Shown here: positions 1-8,797 of the stretch, piece by piece
How the letters are laid out: each line of letters opens with the position of its first letter
Position numbering within the stretch: the first letter of the stretch is position 1
NCBI RefSeq assembly: GCF_005048155.1
Contig: NZ_SUMB01000004.1
Location: forward strand, 434,001 to 498,000
Reading direction: 5' to 3'
Origin: Streptomyces piniterrae
GTDB taxonomy: Bacteria > Actinomycetota > Actinomycetes > Streptomycetales > Streptomycetaceae
Length of the DNA: 64,000 nucleotides
The notes under the pieces: generated by a model
What the model saw: only the letters and a program-made list of their open reading frames with translations
Told to the model about the DNA's origin: nothing
Database searches by the model: none
Made by a program: the position numbers and the translations under genes

Positions 1-3000
1 TCGATGTCGGGGGCCCGGTTCTCCAGGCGGGCCGTGTAGAACTCCAGCAGCTCCTGCTTCTGGATCTGCGGAGCCCAGCCGTCGTTCACCGCATGGTGCA
101 TGCACCAGCAGACGATGTGGTCGTCATCGCCGATCCGCACGACGGTCACCCGTACAAGCGGATCGCGGGCGATGTCGAAGACCCAGCGCATGGCGGAGGT
201 GACGGCCGCACCCGCCGCGGTCTCCGGGGCATCCTCGCCCGAGACATCCAGGTACGTGAAGAAGTCGCCGAGTTCGGGCCGGATCTTCAGCCCGGATCTG
301 CCGTCGGTCTCGACGAGATTGGATCGCAGCACCTCGTGGCGCCGCGCCAGGTCCTCCCAGGCCAGCCTGAACTTCTCGATGTCCAGGGGGCCGCAGTACC
401 TGGCGGCGCCGGGGAGGTTGTAGAGCGTGGTCGTCGGGTCGAGCTGGTGGTGGAACCACATGCGCTCCTGCCCGTACGACAGCACCGGCTCCCCGCCCGG
501 GACGATCGGCGGCAACTCGGCGTCGTCGGGCACCTCGGGGACGACCGGGGCCGTCGGCGCGGCCGGGGCACTGGGCGATTCCGGCGCGGGAGGGTGCGGC
601 ACCCGGTCGTGAATGGCTTCCGCGAGCGCGCTGACGACGGGGTGGTCGTAGATGTCCGCCATCTTGAGCCGGACCCCGTGCTGCTCTCGTACCAGCGCCA
701 GGAGCTGGACGGCGATGACGGAGTTGCCGCCGATGGAGAAGTAGTCCGCGTCGGCCGGGACCTCATCCGCGTGCAGCAGCTCGACGAGGGTCTCCCGCAG
801 CCAGGCCAGTACGGTCCCGGATTCCTCGGTCGGTTGCCGGCCGGGTGCGCTGACCGACTCCTCGGGTGCCGGAGAGGGCGCTGGAGACGGAGCTGGTGCC
901 GGAGCTGGAACTGGAGCCGGTACGGGAGCTGGCGCCGCTACCAGAGCCAGAGCCGGTACCGCAGCCGGCACCGGAGCAGCAGGCCGATGCGGCGCTTCGT
1001 CGAAGGACAGCACCTCGCCCAGTGGCCTGGCCCAGCAGCGCACGCCGGTGAACGGATGGCCCGGCAGCGGAACCCGGCCCGCCGAAGGGTCGGCCCGCAG
1101 CATCGACCAGTCCAGGGCGACGCCCGCCTCGTACAACCTGCCCAGCAGCTCCAGGACGGCGGCGTCGGGGTCGGCGTCGGCGGCACCGGGCCGCAGACGG
1201 AACACGCGGGCGTCCGCGCGGTCGTGGAGATGGGCTGTCAGCCGATCGCTGATCTCGCCACGGGACGCCAGCTCCACGAACACCACGGGTCCGTCGGCGA
1301 GTTGCTCGTCCGCCGCCGCGTGGAGCTGCTCCACCCGCAGCGGGTCGCCCGCCACCGCGGGGTCCTGCCCGCTGCGTGCGCGCCGCAGCGTGGCGGTGTC
1401 CTCGGCGCTGAGATCGCCCCGCAGGTACCGGGCGGTGTAGCGGGAGATCCCCGAACTCATCAGCCCGTCCGGCGAGACGCCGGCCCGGACCAGCCGCTGG
1501 TACGTCGCGAGCTGTCGGCCGACCATCGCGGCACAGTCGGCCGGTGCGGGCAACTCCTCCGGCAACTCGTCCGACACCTCGTCCGGCAGCTCGGCCGGCA
1601 ACTGATCGCGTGGCTCGTCGGGTGTGGCGTCCGCGGAGAGCAGGAAGACCACCCGAGGTGCGGCCATGGAGTCGGTGCCGGCCGCCTCGGTCGCCTCGCC
1701 CGCCTCGGGCCGGCGCCAGGTGACCTCGGCGGCCAGGCGTGCGGCGAGCTCGGACGTGTCCCGGGCGACCACGGACGCACGGTAGGCGTCATGGTCCCGG
1801 CCCTCGTTCAGCGTCCGCGCGACATCGGCCAACGGGTGTGCGGTGTGGCGCAGTTCGAGCGACAGCCGCTCGCACTGGGCGAGCAGATCCGCCCGGCTGC
1901 GGGCGGACACCGCGACCAGCTGCGGTCTGCTGACGGCGGGGCGTACCGGGGCGGTCGCCGGGGGCTGCTCCACCACGCAGTGCGCATTGACGCCGCCGAG
2001 GCTGAACGAGCTCACGCCCGCCCGGCGTGTCTCGTCGTCCCACTGCTCGAGCGAGGTGACGACCTCCAGGCGGGCGCCTTCGAGATCGACCTCGTCGGCG
2101 GGCTCCTCGAAGTGCAGCGAGGGATACAGCTCACCGTGGTGCACGCTGAGTACCGCCTTGACCAGCCCGGCGATTCCCGCGGCGTGGTCCAGGTGCCCGA
2201 TGTTGGTCTTGACCGAGCCCACCTTCACCGTACGGTCGCCGTCGGGACGGGCGAGGGCCAGGCCCTCGGCCTCGACCGCGTCGCCGAGCCGGGTGCCCGA
2301 ACCGTGTGTCTCGATGTATCCGGCGGTCGCCGGGTCCAGCGAGGCACTGCCCCACGCCTTGGTGATGACCTGGGCCTGCGAGCGGGCATTCGGTGTGCTG
2401 ATGGTCGCGGAGTGCCGGCCGTTGTGCACCACGGCGCTGCCGCGGATCACGGCATGGATGAACGCACCCTCCGCCAACGCCCGTTCCAGCGTGGTAAGGA
2501 CCACCACCGCGCCGCCCTCGCCCCAGCCCGCACCGTCCGCGGCACGGTCGAACGCGCGGGACCGGGCGGTGGGCGAGGCGATGGCGGGGAAGTCGGCCAA
2601 TGCGGCCACCGGCGGCACGATGTGGCGCAGGCTCACCCCGCCCACGACGGCGTGGTCCGCGTCGCCGTCGCGGAGTTCACGGCATGCCTGGTGGACGGCG
2701 ACGAGTGAGCCGTTGCAGCCGGTGTCCACGCCGTAGCAGGGGCCGGTAAATCCGAAGAGGTGGGAGATCCTGGACGGCAGGGCGGCGGGGATGTTTCCGT
2801 TCATGCCGAGCGTGCCGTGCTCGCGCACCAGAGGTGCGTAGCCGTTGTTCGGCGAGCTGAAGATCACCGCTGTCCGGCTGTCCCGGAGCCCGGACGGGGC
2901 GTATCCGGCGTTCTCCAGCGCCTCCTGGGTGAGCTGGAGTGCCAGCCGGTGCTGCGGGTCGGTCACCTCCGCCTCCCGCCGGGACAGCCCGAAGCGCTCG

Positions 3001-3224
3001 TGGTCGAAGAGGTCGATCCGCTCCAGGTAGCCCTGCTCCGGATAGTCCTGCCGGGGATCGAGCCCGGTGGTCCGAATCCGTTCCGGAGGGATCGGACGCA
3101 CCGAGTCCCTCCCCGCCCGCAGGTTCGCCCGGAAGGCGGCGAGGGAATCCGCCTGCGGGAATCGCGTGGCGATGCCGATCACCGCGATGGCCGGTCTGCC
3201 GTGTGCCACGCCCGTACCGCTCAT
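1..3224 (-). CDS. Hybrid PKS-NRPS: KS, remnant AT, ACP, condensation domain (3' end outside window)
   Basis: About 1,074 residues are visible and the gene continues beyond the left edge. A ketosynthase (residues about 10-430) has its active Cys170 in DTGCNGS (usually DTACSSS), His307 in ETHGSGT and His344 in NIGH. The following 200 residues align to the acyltransferase linker, but the GHSxGE active site reads SSGISRY (590-596), so the nucleophilic serine is glycine; the middle of the AT is missing and only its last part (DW...RVPLPGHPF) remains. After a Pro-Ala-rich linker (about 746-782) comes a carrier domain with phosphopantetheine Ser832 in IGGNS. A condensation domain then starts near residue 905 and reaches its HHAVNDG motif (1040-1046). 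The start ATG has GAGGTGAGGTGA just upstream. No ketoreductase is seen in the visible part. The module needs a trans-acting acyltransferase or direct transfer from the FkbH-type ACP. Product unknown. Confidence 0.9.
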   Translation of the reverse strand, partial: MSGTGVAHGRPAIAVIGIATRFPQADSLAAFRANLRAGRDSVRPIPPERIRTTGLDPRQDYPEQGYLERIDLFDHERFGLSRREAEVTDPQHRLALQLTQEALENAGYAPSGLRDSRTAVIFSSPNNGYAPLVREHGTLGMNGNIPAALPSRISHLFGFTGPCYGVDTGCNGSLVAVHQACRELRDGDADHAVVGGVSLRHIVPPVAALADFPAIASPTARSRAFDRAADGAGWGEGGAVVVLTTLERALAEGAFIHAVIRGSAVVHNGRHSATISTPNARSQAQVITKAWGSASLDPATAGYIETHGSGTRLGDAVEAEGLALARPDGDRTVKVGSVKTNIGHLDHAAGIAGLVKAVLSVHHGELYPSLHFEEPADEVDLEGARLEVVTSLEQWDDETRRAGVSSFSLGGVNAHCVVEQPPATAPVRPAVSRPQLVAVSARSRADLLAQCERLSLELRHTAHPLADVARTLNEGRDHDAYRASVVARDTSELAARLAAEVTWRRPEAGEATEAAGTDSMAAPRVVFLLSADATPDEPRDQLPAELPDEVSDELPEELPAPADCAAMVGRQLATYQRLVRAGVSPDGLMSSGISRYTARYLRGDLSAEDTATLRRARSGQDPAVAGDPLRVEQLHAAADEQLADGPVVFVELASRGEISDRLTAHLHDRADARVFRLRPGAADADPDAAVLELLGRLYEAGVALDWSMLRADPSAGRVPLPGHPFTGVRCWARPLGEVLSFDEAPHRPAAPVPAAVPALALVAAPAPVPAPVPAPAPAPSPAPSPAPEESVSAPGRQPTEESGTVLAWLRETLVELLHADEVPADADYFSIGGNSVIAVQLLALVREQHGVRLKMADIYDHPVVSALAEAIHDRVPHPPAPESPSAPAAPTAPVVPEVPDDAELPPIVPGGEPVLSYGQERMWFHHQLDPTTTLYNLPGAARYCGPLDIEKFRLAWEDLARRHEVLRSNLVETDGRSGLKIRPELGDFFTYLDVSGEDAPETAAGAAVTSAMRWVFDIARDPLVRVTVVRIGDDDHIVCWCMHHAVNDGWAPQIQKQELLEFYTARLENRAPDI

Positions 3225-3251
3225 GTCACCTCACCTCTCCGTTCACGCGTG

Positions 3252-5147
3252 TCAGAGCTCGTATGTGGCCGGTGGGGCGGGTTCCTGGCCCGGTGCGCGC
3301 TCGCCCAGGCGGTCGGCGATCCGCTGCGCCTGGGCGGCGATGGTGATGTGGTCGAACAGCTCGCCCACCCGCAGCGCCCCGGGCCATCGCTCGTCCAGCC
3401 TGTCGTGCAGGTCGATGACCTTGATCGAACTCCCACCGACGGCGAAGAAGTTGTCGTCCGGGGTCGAGTCGGAGTGCCCGAGGACCTCCGCCCAGATCCG
3501 TCCGACGGCGCGCCGGTGCCCGCTCCAGTCCCCGCCCGCGGTGCCCCCGGAGGCCTGCCGGTCTGTCGGGATCAGCGTGCGGAGCGCGGCCCGGTCCACC
3601 TTGGTGCTGCGGTCGAGCGGCATGTGGTCGACCGGTACGAACAGGGTCGGTGTGGCCTGCTCCATCAGTCGGCCTCGACAGTGTTCCCGCAGCTTCGCGG
3701 CGTCCAGTGGCCCACTGCCGGGTGTCGGCAGTACGAAGGCGATGACCTGCGGCTCGTCCTGCCCGGCAGGTTCGCAGACCACCACGGCCTGCTCCACGCC
3801 CGGATGGCGCTCCAGCACGCTCTCGATCTCGCCGAGTTCGATCCTGGCACCGCGGATCTTGGTCTGGTCGTCCGTTCTGCCGTGGTAGTGCAGCGCGCCC
3901 CGCTCGTCGACGCTGGCGATGTCCCCGGTGCGGTAGAGGCGCCCGCCCGGCCGCCCGTACGGGTCCGCGACGAACCGCTCGGCGGTACGGGCCGGCTGGT
4001 TCGCGTAGCCGAGTGCCACGAGGGAGCCGCCGACGTAGAGCTCGCCCCGCTCCCCGGCCGGGACTTCGCGCAGCCGCTCGTCCAGTACCAGGGTCTGCGT
4101 TCCCGGCCAGGGCCGCCCGATGGGGATACGGTCCCGGGACGGGTCCGGATCGATCTCCACCGTGCAGGCGATGGTCGTCTCGGTGGGCCCGTACTCGTTG
4201 ACGAACCGGATCCCCGGCAGTCGCTCGTTGTGCGCGCCCACCAGCTGGGGGGTGGGCGCCTCACCCCCCACGACCACCACCCGCAGGGTGTCGGGCAGGC
4301 CGCCGGGATCCTGGAGCACCGCCCGGTAGTAGGAGGGAATGTTGAACAGGTGGGTCACACGGTGTTCCCTGGCCAGCCGGGCGAACTCCGCCACCTGCAC
4401 GAGCTGTCGGGGGTCGGGGAGCACCAGCGTGTGACCGTCGGTGAGCGACCAGAACATCCCGCCGAGAATCCCGTCGAAGGACAGCCGCAACGCGATCAGG
4501 AAGACGGAGCGCTCGGTGCCGTACACCGACCCCCGGCAGCTGATGGACTCCGCGAACTGGCCCCGGCTGACCAGCACGCCTTTGGGCACACCGGTGGATC
4601 CCGAGGTGTAGGCGACGTAGGCGGGGCTCTGCTCGGGGACCGGTGGGTACGGGTCGGTGAGCAGCTCCTGGCCCGCCTCGACGAGCCGCGTCAGAGGGAG
4701 GTCCGCCGCGTCCACGACCGTCGGCGGGGCGGGCATCGCCGAGAGCGCGGAGGCCGGCACGGCGTCGCCGCCCTCGCTCAGCACCACCGCGCAGTCGACG
4801 TCCCGGCACAGCGCCTCGAACCTCCCGACGGGCAGGTCCGGTTCCAGGACCGCCCAGGTGGCACCGGTGCGCAGTGCGGCGAGCATGGCGATCACGGACA
4901 GCGCGCTCTGCTGCGTCCGGATGCAGACGACCCGTCCCGGCCGCAGCCCGTGCTGCCACAGCAGTCGCGCAAGACCGGCCGAGGCATGGGCGAGATCGCG
5001 GTACGTCAGCGAGACCCCGCCGATGATGAGCGCGGTCGCCTCGGGCGCCCTGACCACCTGGCTTCGGAAGGCGGCCCACACCGGCCGTACCTCCGCGGGG
5101 GCGTCCGCGGGGGCGAACTCATCGGTGGCACCGGGATGTCGGGTCAT
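3252..5147 (-). CDS. NRPS adenylation-PCP didomain protein
   Basis: A 631-residue stand-alone A-PCP protein that activates an amino or other carboxylic acid as the AMP ester and loads it on its own carrier domain. Adenylation cores are clear: AYVAYTSGSTGVPKG (about 177-190), NEYGPTETT (318-325), GELYVGG, LYRTGD (404-409) and the A10 lysine in STKVDR (Lys516). The carrier domain has DDNFFAVGGSS with phosphopantetheine Ser574. The A4 region reads SFDGILGG, which keeps the Asp that usually binds the amino group of an alpha-amino acid, but I cannot read the substrate. The start chosen is the ATG 35 bp after the upstream gene; an in-frame ATG at 5192 would overlap that gene. With no condensation or thioesterase domain it probably feeds the KS-ACP-C protein encoded directly downstream, or carries an amino acid for the acyl-CoA dehydrogenase. 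Confidence 0.9.
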   Translation of the reverse strand: MTRHPGATDEFAPADAPAEVRPVWAAFRSQVVRAPEATALIIGGVSLTYRDLAHASAGLARLLWQHGLRPGRVVCIRTQQSALSVIAMLAALRTGATWAVLEPDLPVGRFEALCRDVDCAVVLSEGGDAVPASALSAMPAPPTVVDAADLPLTRLVEAGQELLTDPYPPVPEQSPAYVAYTSGSTGVPKGVLVSRGQFAESISCRGSVYGTERSVFLIALRLSFDGILGGMFWSLTDGHTLVLPDPRQLVQVAEFARLAREHRVTHLFNIPSYYRAVLQDPGGLPDTLRVVVVGGEAPTPQLVGAHNERLPGIRFVNEYGPTETTIACTVEIDPDPSRDRIPIGRPWPGTQTLVLDERLREVPAGERGELYVGGSLVALGYANQPARTAERFVADPYGRPGGRLYRTGDIASVDERGALHYHGRTDDQTKIRGARIELGEIESVLERHPGVEQAVVVCEPAGQDEPQVIAFVLPTPGSGPLDAAKLREHCRGRLMEQATPTLFVPVDHMPLDRSTKVDRAALRTLIPTDRQASGGTAGGDWSGHRRAVGRIWAEVLGHSDSTPDDNFFAVGGSSIKVIDLHDRLDERWPGALRVGELFDHITIAAQAQRIADRLGERAPGQEPAPPATYEL

Positions 5148-5181
5148 CGCAGCCTCGCTTCTGTGTCGTTTCCCGTGCCGG

Positions 5182-6231
5182 TCATGCCGCACCGGCGATC
5201 ACGCGCGTGTGGCCTGGGGCCTTGGGCAGCGGGCGCTCCGGGTGCACGGTGAGCACGAGGCGGTCCTCGTCGGTGACCGTCGCCTCGTAGCCGGCGAAGC
5301 GCATCATGACCAGCATGTTCCGGTTGGCCTCGGTCGGGATGAAGTGCGCGACGGGGCGCCGGCCGGCCGTCAGGGCCTGCTGGATCAGATGGTGCAGCAG
5401 TACGCTCCCCGCACCGCGCGAGGCGACTCGGCAGGACATCAGCATCAGCCGCAGGACCGAGTCCCGCCCGACGAGTTCGGTGACGGCCAGGCCGATGGTC
5501 CCGTAGTCGCCGAAGCGGTCGCGGAGCGTGGCCAGCAGCACCTGATGGTCCGGTGCGGAGCTCAACCTGCGCAGTTCGTCGATGCCGTAGGTCAGTCCTG
5601 TGCTGTTGAGCTGGTGCGTACGGACGGTCAACTCGCTGGCCCGGGACAGGTCTTCCTCGGTGGCCGGGCGCACCTCCATGACCAGGTCGAGCGAGTCGAG
5701 GAACGCCTGGCGTCCTTCGGTGAACTCCTCCTCGGCCTCCTGGCGTTGCCACTCGGCCTGGTAGAGTCGGCGTCGCCCGGCGGCCTCCGCGGTGATGTGC
5801 GCGGGCCGGAACTCCCGGTATTCCGGCAGCTGTCCCACCTCCGCCGCCGTATAGCAGCGGACCATGGGGAGTTCGCTGGCGACCTCCGCCCGCTCCACCG
5901 GGTCGTTGTCGACGAACGCGATGGTGTCCAGACCGATGTTGAGGGCCTCCGCGATCCGGCGCACCGCACCGGACTTGGCGCCCCAGCCCACCTGCACCGC
6001 GCAGAACCAGTCGGCCAGCCGGCGTTCCGTCAGGTGACGCCGGGTGACACTGCGTTCCCCACGGCTGGCGGCGGCATGCAGGATGCCGCGACGGTCCAAC
6101 TCGGCCAGGGTGTCCAGCGCCGAGGGGAAGGGGGCGGGATCGTCGCCCTCCAGCACCACCCCGTCCCACAGGGTGTCGTCCAGGTCCCACACCAGGCACT
6201 TGACGGTGGGCGCGCCCGCTGCCGCCGTCAC
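5182..6231 (-). CDS. FkbH-like HAD/GNAT protein (glyceryl-ACP formation)
   Basis: A 349-residue FkbH-family protein. The N-terminal HAD domain begins with KCLVWDLDDTLWDG, carrying the DxDxT nucleophile motif (Asp16, Asp18), followed by IAFVDNDPVER. The C-terminal half is a GNAT-like domain. Known family members dephosphorylate 1,3-bisphosphoglycerate and put the glyceryl unit on a dedicated ACP, the first step to hydroxymalonyl-, methoxymalonyl- or tetronate-type C3 units. The GTG start overlaps the upstream acyl-CoA dehydrogenase stop by 4 bp (GTGA), so translation is probably coupled. The ACP is two genes upstream in the same operon. Substrate assignment is by family; the product class is inference. 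Confidence 0.9.
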   Translation of the reverse strand: MTAAAGAPTVKCLVWDLDDTLWDGVVLEGDDPAPFPSALDTLAELDRRGILHAAASRGERSVTRRHLTERRLADWFCAVQVGWGAKSGAVRRIAEALNIGLDTIAFVDNDPVERAEVASELPMVRCYTAAEVGQLPEYREFRPAHITAEAAGRRRLYQAEWQRQEAEEEFTEGRQAFLDSLDLVMEVRPATEEDLSRASELTVRTHQLNSTGLTYGIDELRRLSSAPDHQVLLATLRDRFGDYGTIGLAVTELVGRDSVLRLMLMSCRVASRGAGSVLLHHLIQQALTAGRRPVAHFIPTEANRNMLVMMRFAGYEATVTDEDRLVLTVHPERPLPKAPGHTRVIAGAA

Positions 6232-7466
6232 GACGACTCTCCGGGAAGTCGGGGCCCGTCGGAGCGGTCCGTGCCGCGCGCCGCACCACCGAAGCGCCGC
6301 AACAACCTCTCGGCTATGTGAAGTTCGGACACTTCCTGTGCTCCTTCGATGATCTCCATGACCTTGGCGTCCCGGAAGTGCCGGCCCGCCCTGCTGTCGG
6401 GCGCGCAGCCGGCCGAGCCGAGCACCTGCACGGCGGCGCGGCTGCCCGCCGCCGCAGCGGAAGCGGCCGCGTACTTGGCCATGAGCGTCTCCGACACCCC
6501 GTGCCCCGGGCCCGAGGCCCGTGCCTCCGCGGCCCTGCGGGCGAGTTCCCGGGCCCCGGCGGCGTCCACCGCGGCCCTGGCCAGCAGCGACCGGACCAAC
6601 TGGTGGTCCCCCAGGGGGATGTCGCCCTGCCGACGGACCGCGGCGTGGGTGGCGGCGTCCTCGACGCACGCCTCCGCCATGCCCACGCATCCCCAAGCCA
6701 CCGTGAACCGGCCATGATCGAGCGCGGTGCCGGCGACATGAGAGAGCCCCAGGCCTGGAGGGGCGACGAGCTGACTCCGGGGCACCCGCACGCCGTCGAG
6801 GGACAGATGGGCGATCCGGGCACCCCGCATACCGAGCTGGCCGTTCACCGGCTCCCGCTCGACACCGGCGCGGTCCGCGTCCACGAGCACGGCGGCCGGC
6901 TTTCCCTCGTACTTCCCGAGGACCAGGAACACTTCGGCGACCGCACCGAAGGTGACCCACCTCTTGTGGCCGCTCACGACCAGTTCCTGGCGGTCCGACC
7001 GGCCCGACGCCTCGATACGGGTTTCCACCGAACCCAGCGCGCTGCCGGCGCCCTGCTCGGTCACCGCGAAGCCGGCGGTCAGCCGGCCGCCGGCCAGCAT
7101 GGGCAGCCAGTCGGCCCGCTGCGCCTCGGTCCCCCAGCGCAGCAGCGCCGCCGCGACCATGCCCTGTACGGTCAGCAGCCCGCGCAGGGCGCTGCACTCA
7201 CCACCGATCCGTGCGGTGATCTCCCCGAGCGTGAGCGGATGGAGGCCGACGCCCCCGTACCGCTCGGGCAGGTCCGCGGCGAGCAGTCCCGACGCGGCGA
7301 ACTCCTTGCGCACTGAATCGGGCAGTCCGCCGTCCTGGTCCCAACCAGAGGCGCAGTCACGGGCGTTGGCCGCCCAATCGGCCGCGACCCGGGACAGACC
7401 CACGGGCTCCACGGGCGGCAGATCCGTCGTCACAGCGTCGGTCCCGCTTTCAGGAACCCTCGGCAT
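6228..7466 (-). CDS. Acyl-CoA dehydrogenase (FkbI-like, probably acting on an ACP- or PCP-bound substrate)
   Basis: A flavin-dependent acyl-CoA dehydrogenase of 412 residues with the usual three domains. Visible landmarks are the AGFAVTEQGAGS flavin-binding segment, SGHKRWVTFG, a central helical part (DHGRFTVAWGCVGMAEACVEDA) and the C-terminal VLGSAGCAPDSRAGRHFRDAKV...IEGAQEV. In FkbG-K type pathways the homolog oxidises glyceryl-ACP; in zwittermicin-type pathways similar enzymes oxidise carrier-bound seryl groups. The ATG used has ACGAGGCACA before it and overlaps the ACP gene by 17 bp. A GTG at 7433, 17 bp after the ACP stop, is a possible alternative. No 3-hydroxyacyl-CoA dehydrogenase or O-methyltransferase partner is seen in the window. 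Confidence 0.85.
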   Translation of the reverse strand: MPRVPESGTDAVTTDLPPVEPVGLSRVAADWAANARDCASGWDQDGGLPDSVRKEFAASGLLAADLPERYGGVGLHPLTLGEITARIGGECSALRGLLTVQGMVAAALLRWGTEAQRADWLPMLAGGRLTAGFAVTEQGAGSALGSVETRIEASGRSDRQELVVSGHKRWVTFGAVAEVFLVLGKYEGKPAAVLVDADRAGVEREPVNGQLGMRGARIAHLSLDGVRVPRSQLVAPPGLGLSHVAGTALDHGRFTVAWGCVGMAEACVEDAATHAAVRRQGDIPLGDHQLVRSLLARAAVDAAGARELARRAAEARASGPGHGVSETLMAKYAAASAAAAGSRAAVQVLGSAGCAPDSRAGRHFRDAKVMEIIEGAQEVSELHIAERLLRRFGGAARGTDRSDGPRLPGESS

Positions 7467-7746
7467 GTGCCTCGTATGCCTCATGTGCCTCATGTGCCTC
7501 TCCCGACTCGGGCGCTCCGGTCTTGCGCCGGACGAACTCCGTGATGCGGTTGGCGGTCCTGAAGCTGTCCAGATCCAGGTCCTCGACCCCGACGGTGAGG
7601 CCGAAGTGGCTCTCGACGAAGGTCACCAGCTCCAGTGCGAACAGTGAGTCGGCGAGGCCCTGGGCGAAGTAGTCGTCGTCCGGCTCCACCTGCCGACGAA
7701 GAGCCGCGCTCAGAAAGCCGGTGATCTGCGAGGTGATGTCGTTCAT
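7450..7746 (-). CDS. Free-standing acyl carrier protein (FkbJ-like)
   Basis: A 98-residue discrete carrier protein. The phosphopantetheine serine is in GLADSLFALELV, and the following VESHFGLTVGVEDLDLDSFRTANRI is typical of carrier proteins that accept glyceryl units from FkbH-type enzymes. The ATG overlaps the stop of the KAS III-like gene (ATGA). The last 17 residues are an unusual Glu-Ala-His run (EAHEAHEAYEAH) encoded by imperfect 9-bp repeats, which also supply ribosome-binding-like GAGG motifs for the next gene. Most likely it carries the C3 unit made by the FkbH protein and oxidised by the dehydrogenase. Confidence 0.9.
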   Translation of the reverse strand: MNDITSQITGFLSAALRRQVEPDDDYFAQGLADSLFALELVTFVESHFGLTVGVEDLDLDSFRTANRITEFVRRKTGAPESGEAHEAHEAYEAHAEGS

Positions 7747-8756
7747 GCCGTGTCCTCCTGTGAACCTGTCCCGACCAGCAGCAGACTCCAGGCGGCCACC
7801 GGGCTCACGTTGATCAGGACCGCAAGGTCGCCGGGGGCCAGCTCCTTGCGGTCGAGTGCGGTGTGGAGATTGAGGAAGACGTCGTTGGGACCGAGGTGTC
7901 CGTACTGCCGGAGGTTCTCCCGGCACGCCGGCAGCAGTTCGATGTCCAGGGAGTCCTCGAGGAAGGTGAAGCTCCCGGCGGACAGGTTCTGGCTGACGAA
8001 GCCGGCGACGTCCCCGCGGCCGATTCCGTTGCGCCGCAGCAGGTCGTCCAACATCGCGGAGAGGTGGTTGCGCGTCTCCATGGCCAGGCGGAAGGAGTAG
8101 GTGCTGGGCTCGGTGCACTGTTCGCGCCACTGAGCGGTGGGGCGGTCCCGGTAGTCGATGTGGAAGAGGTCCCAGTAGCGCCCGTTGGTCAGCTGCGCGA
8201 TGTCGAGTACCCGTATCCTCCCGCTGCGGGAGAGCAGCAGTGCCTGCCCGCCGTCGCCGTTCACCGTGACGGGGTGGCGGTAGCGCAGGGCGGCGGCCGG
8301 CTTGCTGCCGTGCACGACCAGGACATGGTCCAGCGCAGGGTCCGCGGCCAGCAGTCCGCGGGCCGTCAGCAGGGCCGGGGTGATCGAGACACAGCCGAGC
8401 CCGCCCACCGAGAAAGTGGTGGCGTTGTCGGCGCCGAGCAGGTGCTGGAGCCTGGTCACCTCGGAGCTGAGGAACCTCTCCTGGACCCGCGACTCCACCA
8501 TCACCAGTGCGCCCAGGTCCCGGGCGTCGAGCCCCGCCTGTTCGAGCGCCCGACGCGCGGCGCGTTCCGCGAGAGTGACCGAGCTCAGCGCGTCGTCCGC
8601 CCGGACCGTGTCGATGCCCAGACCGTCGCATGTGCGGCGCTCGGTCTCGTCGAGCGTCCGTACGTCGGTGATCGGCAAAGTGTGCTCGGGCAGATACCAG
8701 GCGGCGCTGCGGATGGCGACGGGTGCTGCGCCATGCTGGAGGGCCTGCTGGGACAC
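7743..8756 (-). CDS. KAS III-like acyltransferase/condensing enzyme with altered catalytic residues
   Basis: A 337-residue FabH-fold protein. The nucleophile cysteine is present in SVGGLGCVSITPALL. At the usual HQAN site the sequence is FVSQNLSAGS, so the catalytic His is Gln, and the usual GNTSAAS site reads GHLGPND, so the Asn is His. Decarboxylative Claisen chemistry by the standard Cys-His-Asn triad is therefore doubtful. Relatives with altered triads transfer acyl groups to alcohols or amines, and KAS III-like proteins also pair with FkbH-type ACPs in tetronate pathways. The gene starts with GTG after AGAGGGA, 41 bp downstream of the short peptide ORF, and overlaps the ACP gene by 4 bp. 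Exact reaction unknown. Confidence 0.85.
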   Translation of the reverse strand: MSQQALQHGAAPVAIRSAAWYLPEHTLPITDVRTLDETERRTCDGLGIDTVRADDALSSVTLAERAARRALEQAGLDARDLGALVMVESRVQERFLSSEVTRLQHLLGADNATTFSVGGLGCVSITPALLTARGLLAADPALDHVLVVHGSKPAAALRYRHPVTVNGDGGQALLLSRSGRIRVLDIAQLTNGRYWDLFHIDYRDRPTAQWREQCTEPSTYSFRLAMETRNHLSAMLDDLLRRNGIGRGDVAGFVSQNLSAGSFTFLEDSLDIELLPACRENLRQYGHLGPNDVFLNLHTALDRKELAPGDLAVLINVSPVAAWSLLLVGTGSQEDTA

Positions 8757-8797
8757 GGTCGTCGTTCCCTCTCGTCTAAGGCAGGATGTCCGGGTTG

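Noticed and set aside
93-2708. Long open frame on the + strand opposite the PKS-NRPS gene
   Set aside because: Its sequence is Gly/Arg/Val-rich without domains, and it is antiphase to a clear KS/ACP/C-domain protein; a mirror of GC-biased codons.
5182-7197. One large 671-codon protein covering FkbH and dehydrogenase
   Set aside because: The upstream part is a shifted shadow of the dehydrogenase gene; the real FkbH start is the GTG at 6231 with a 4-bp overlap.
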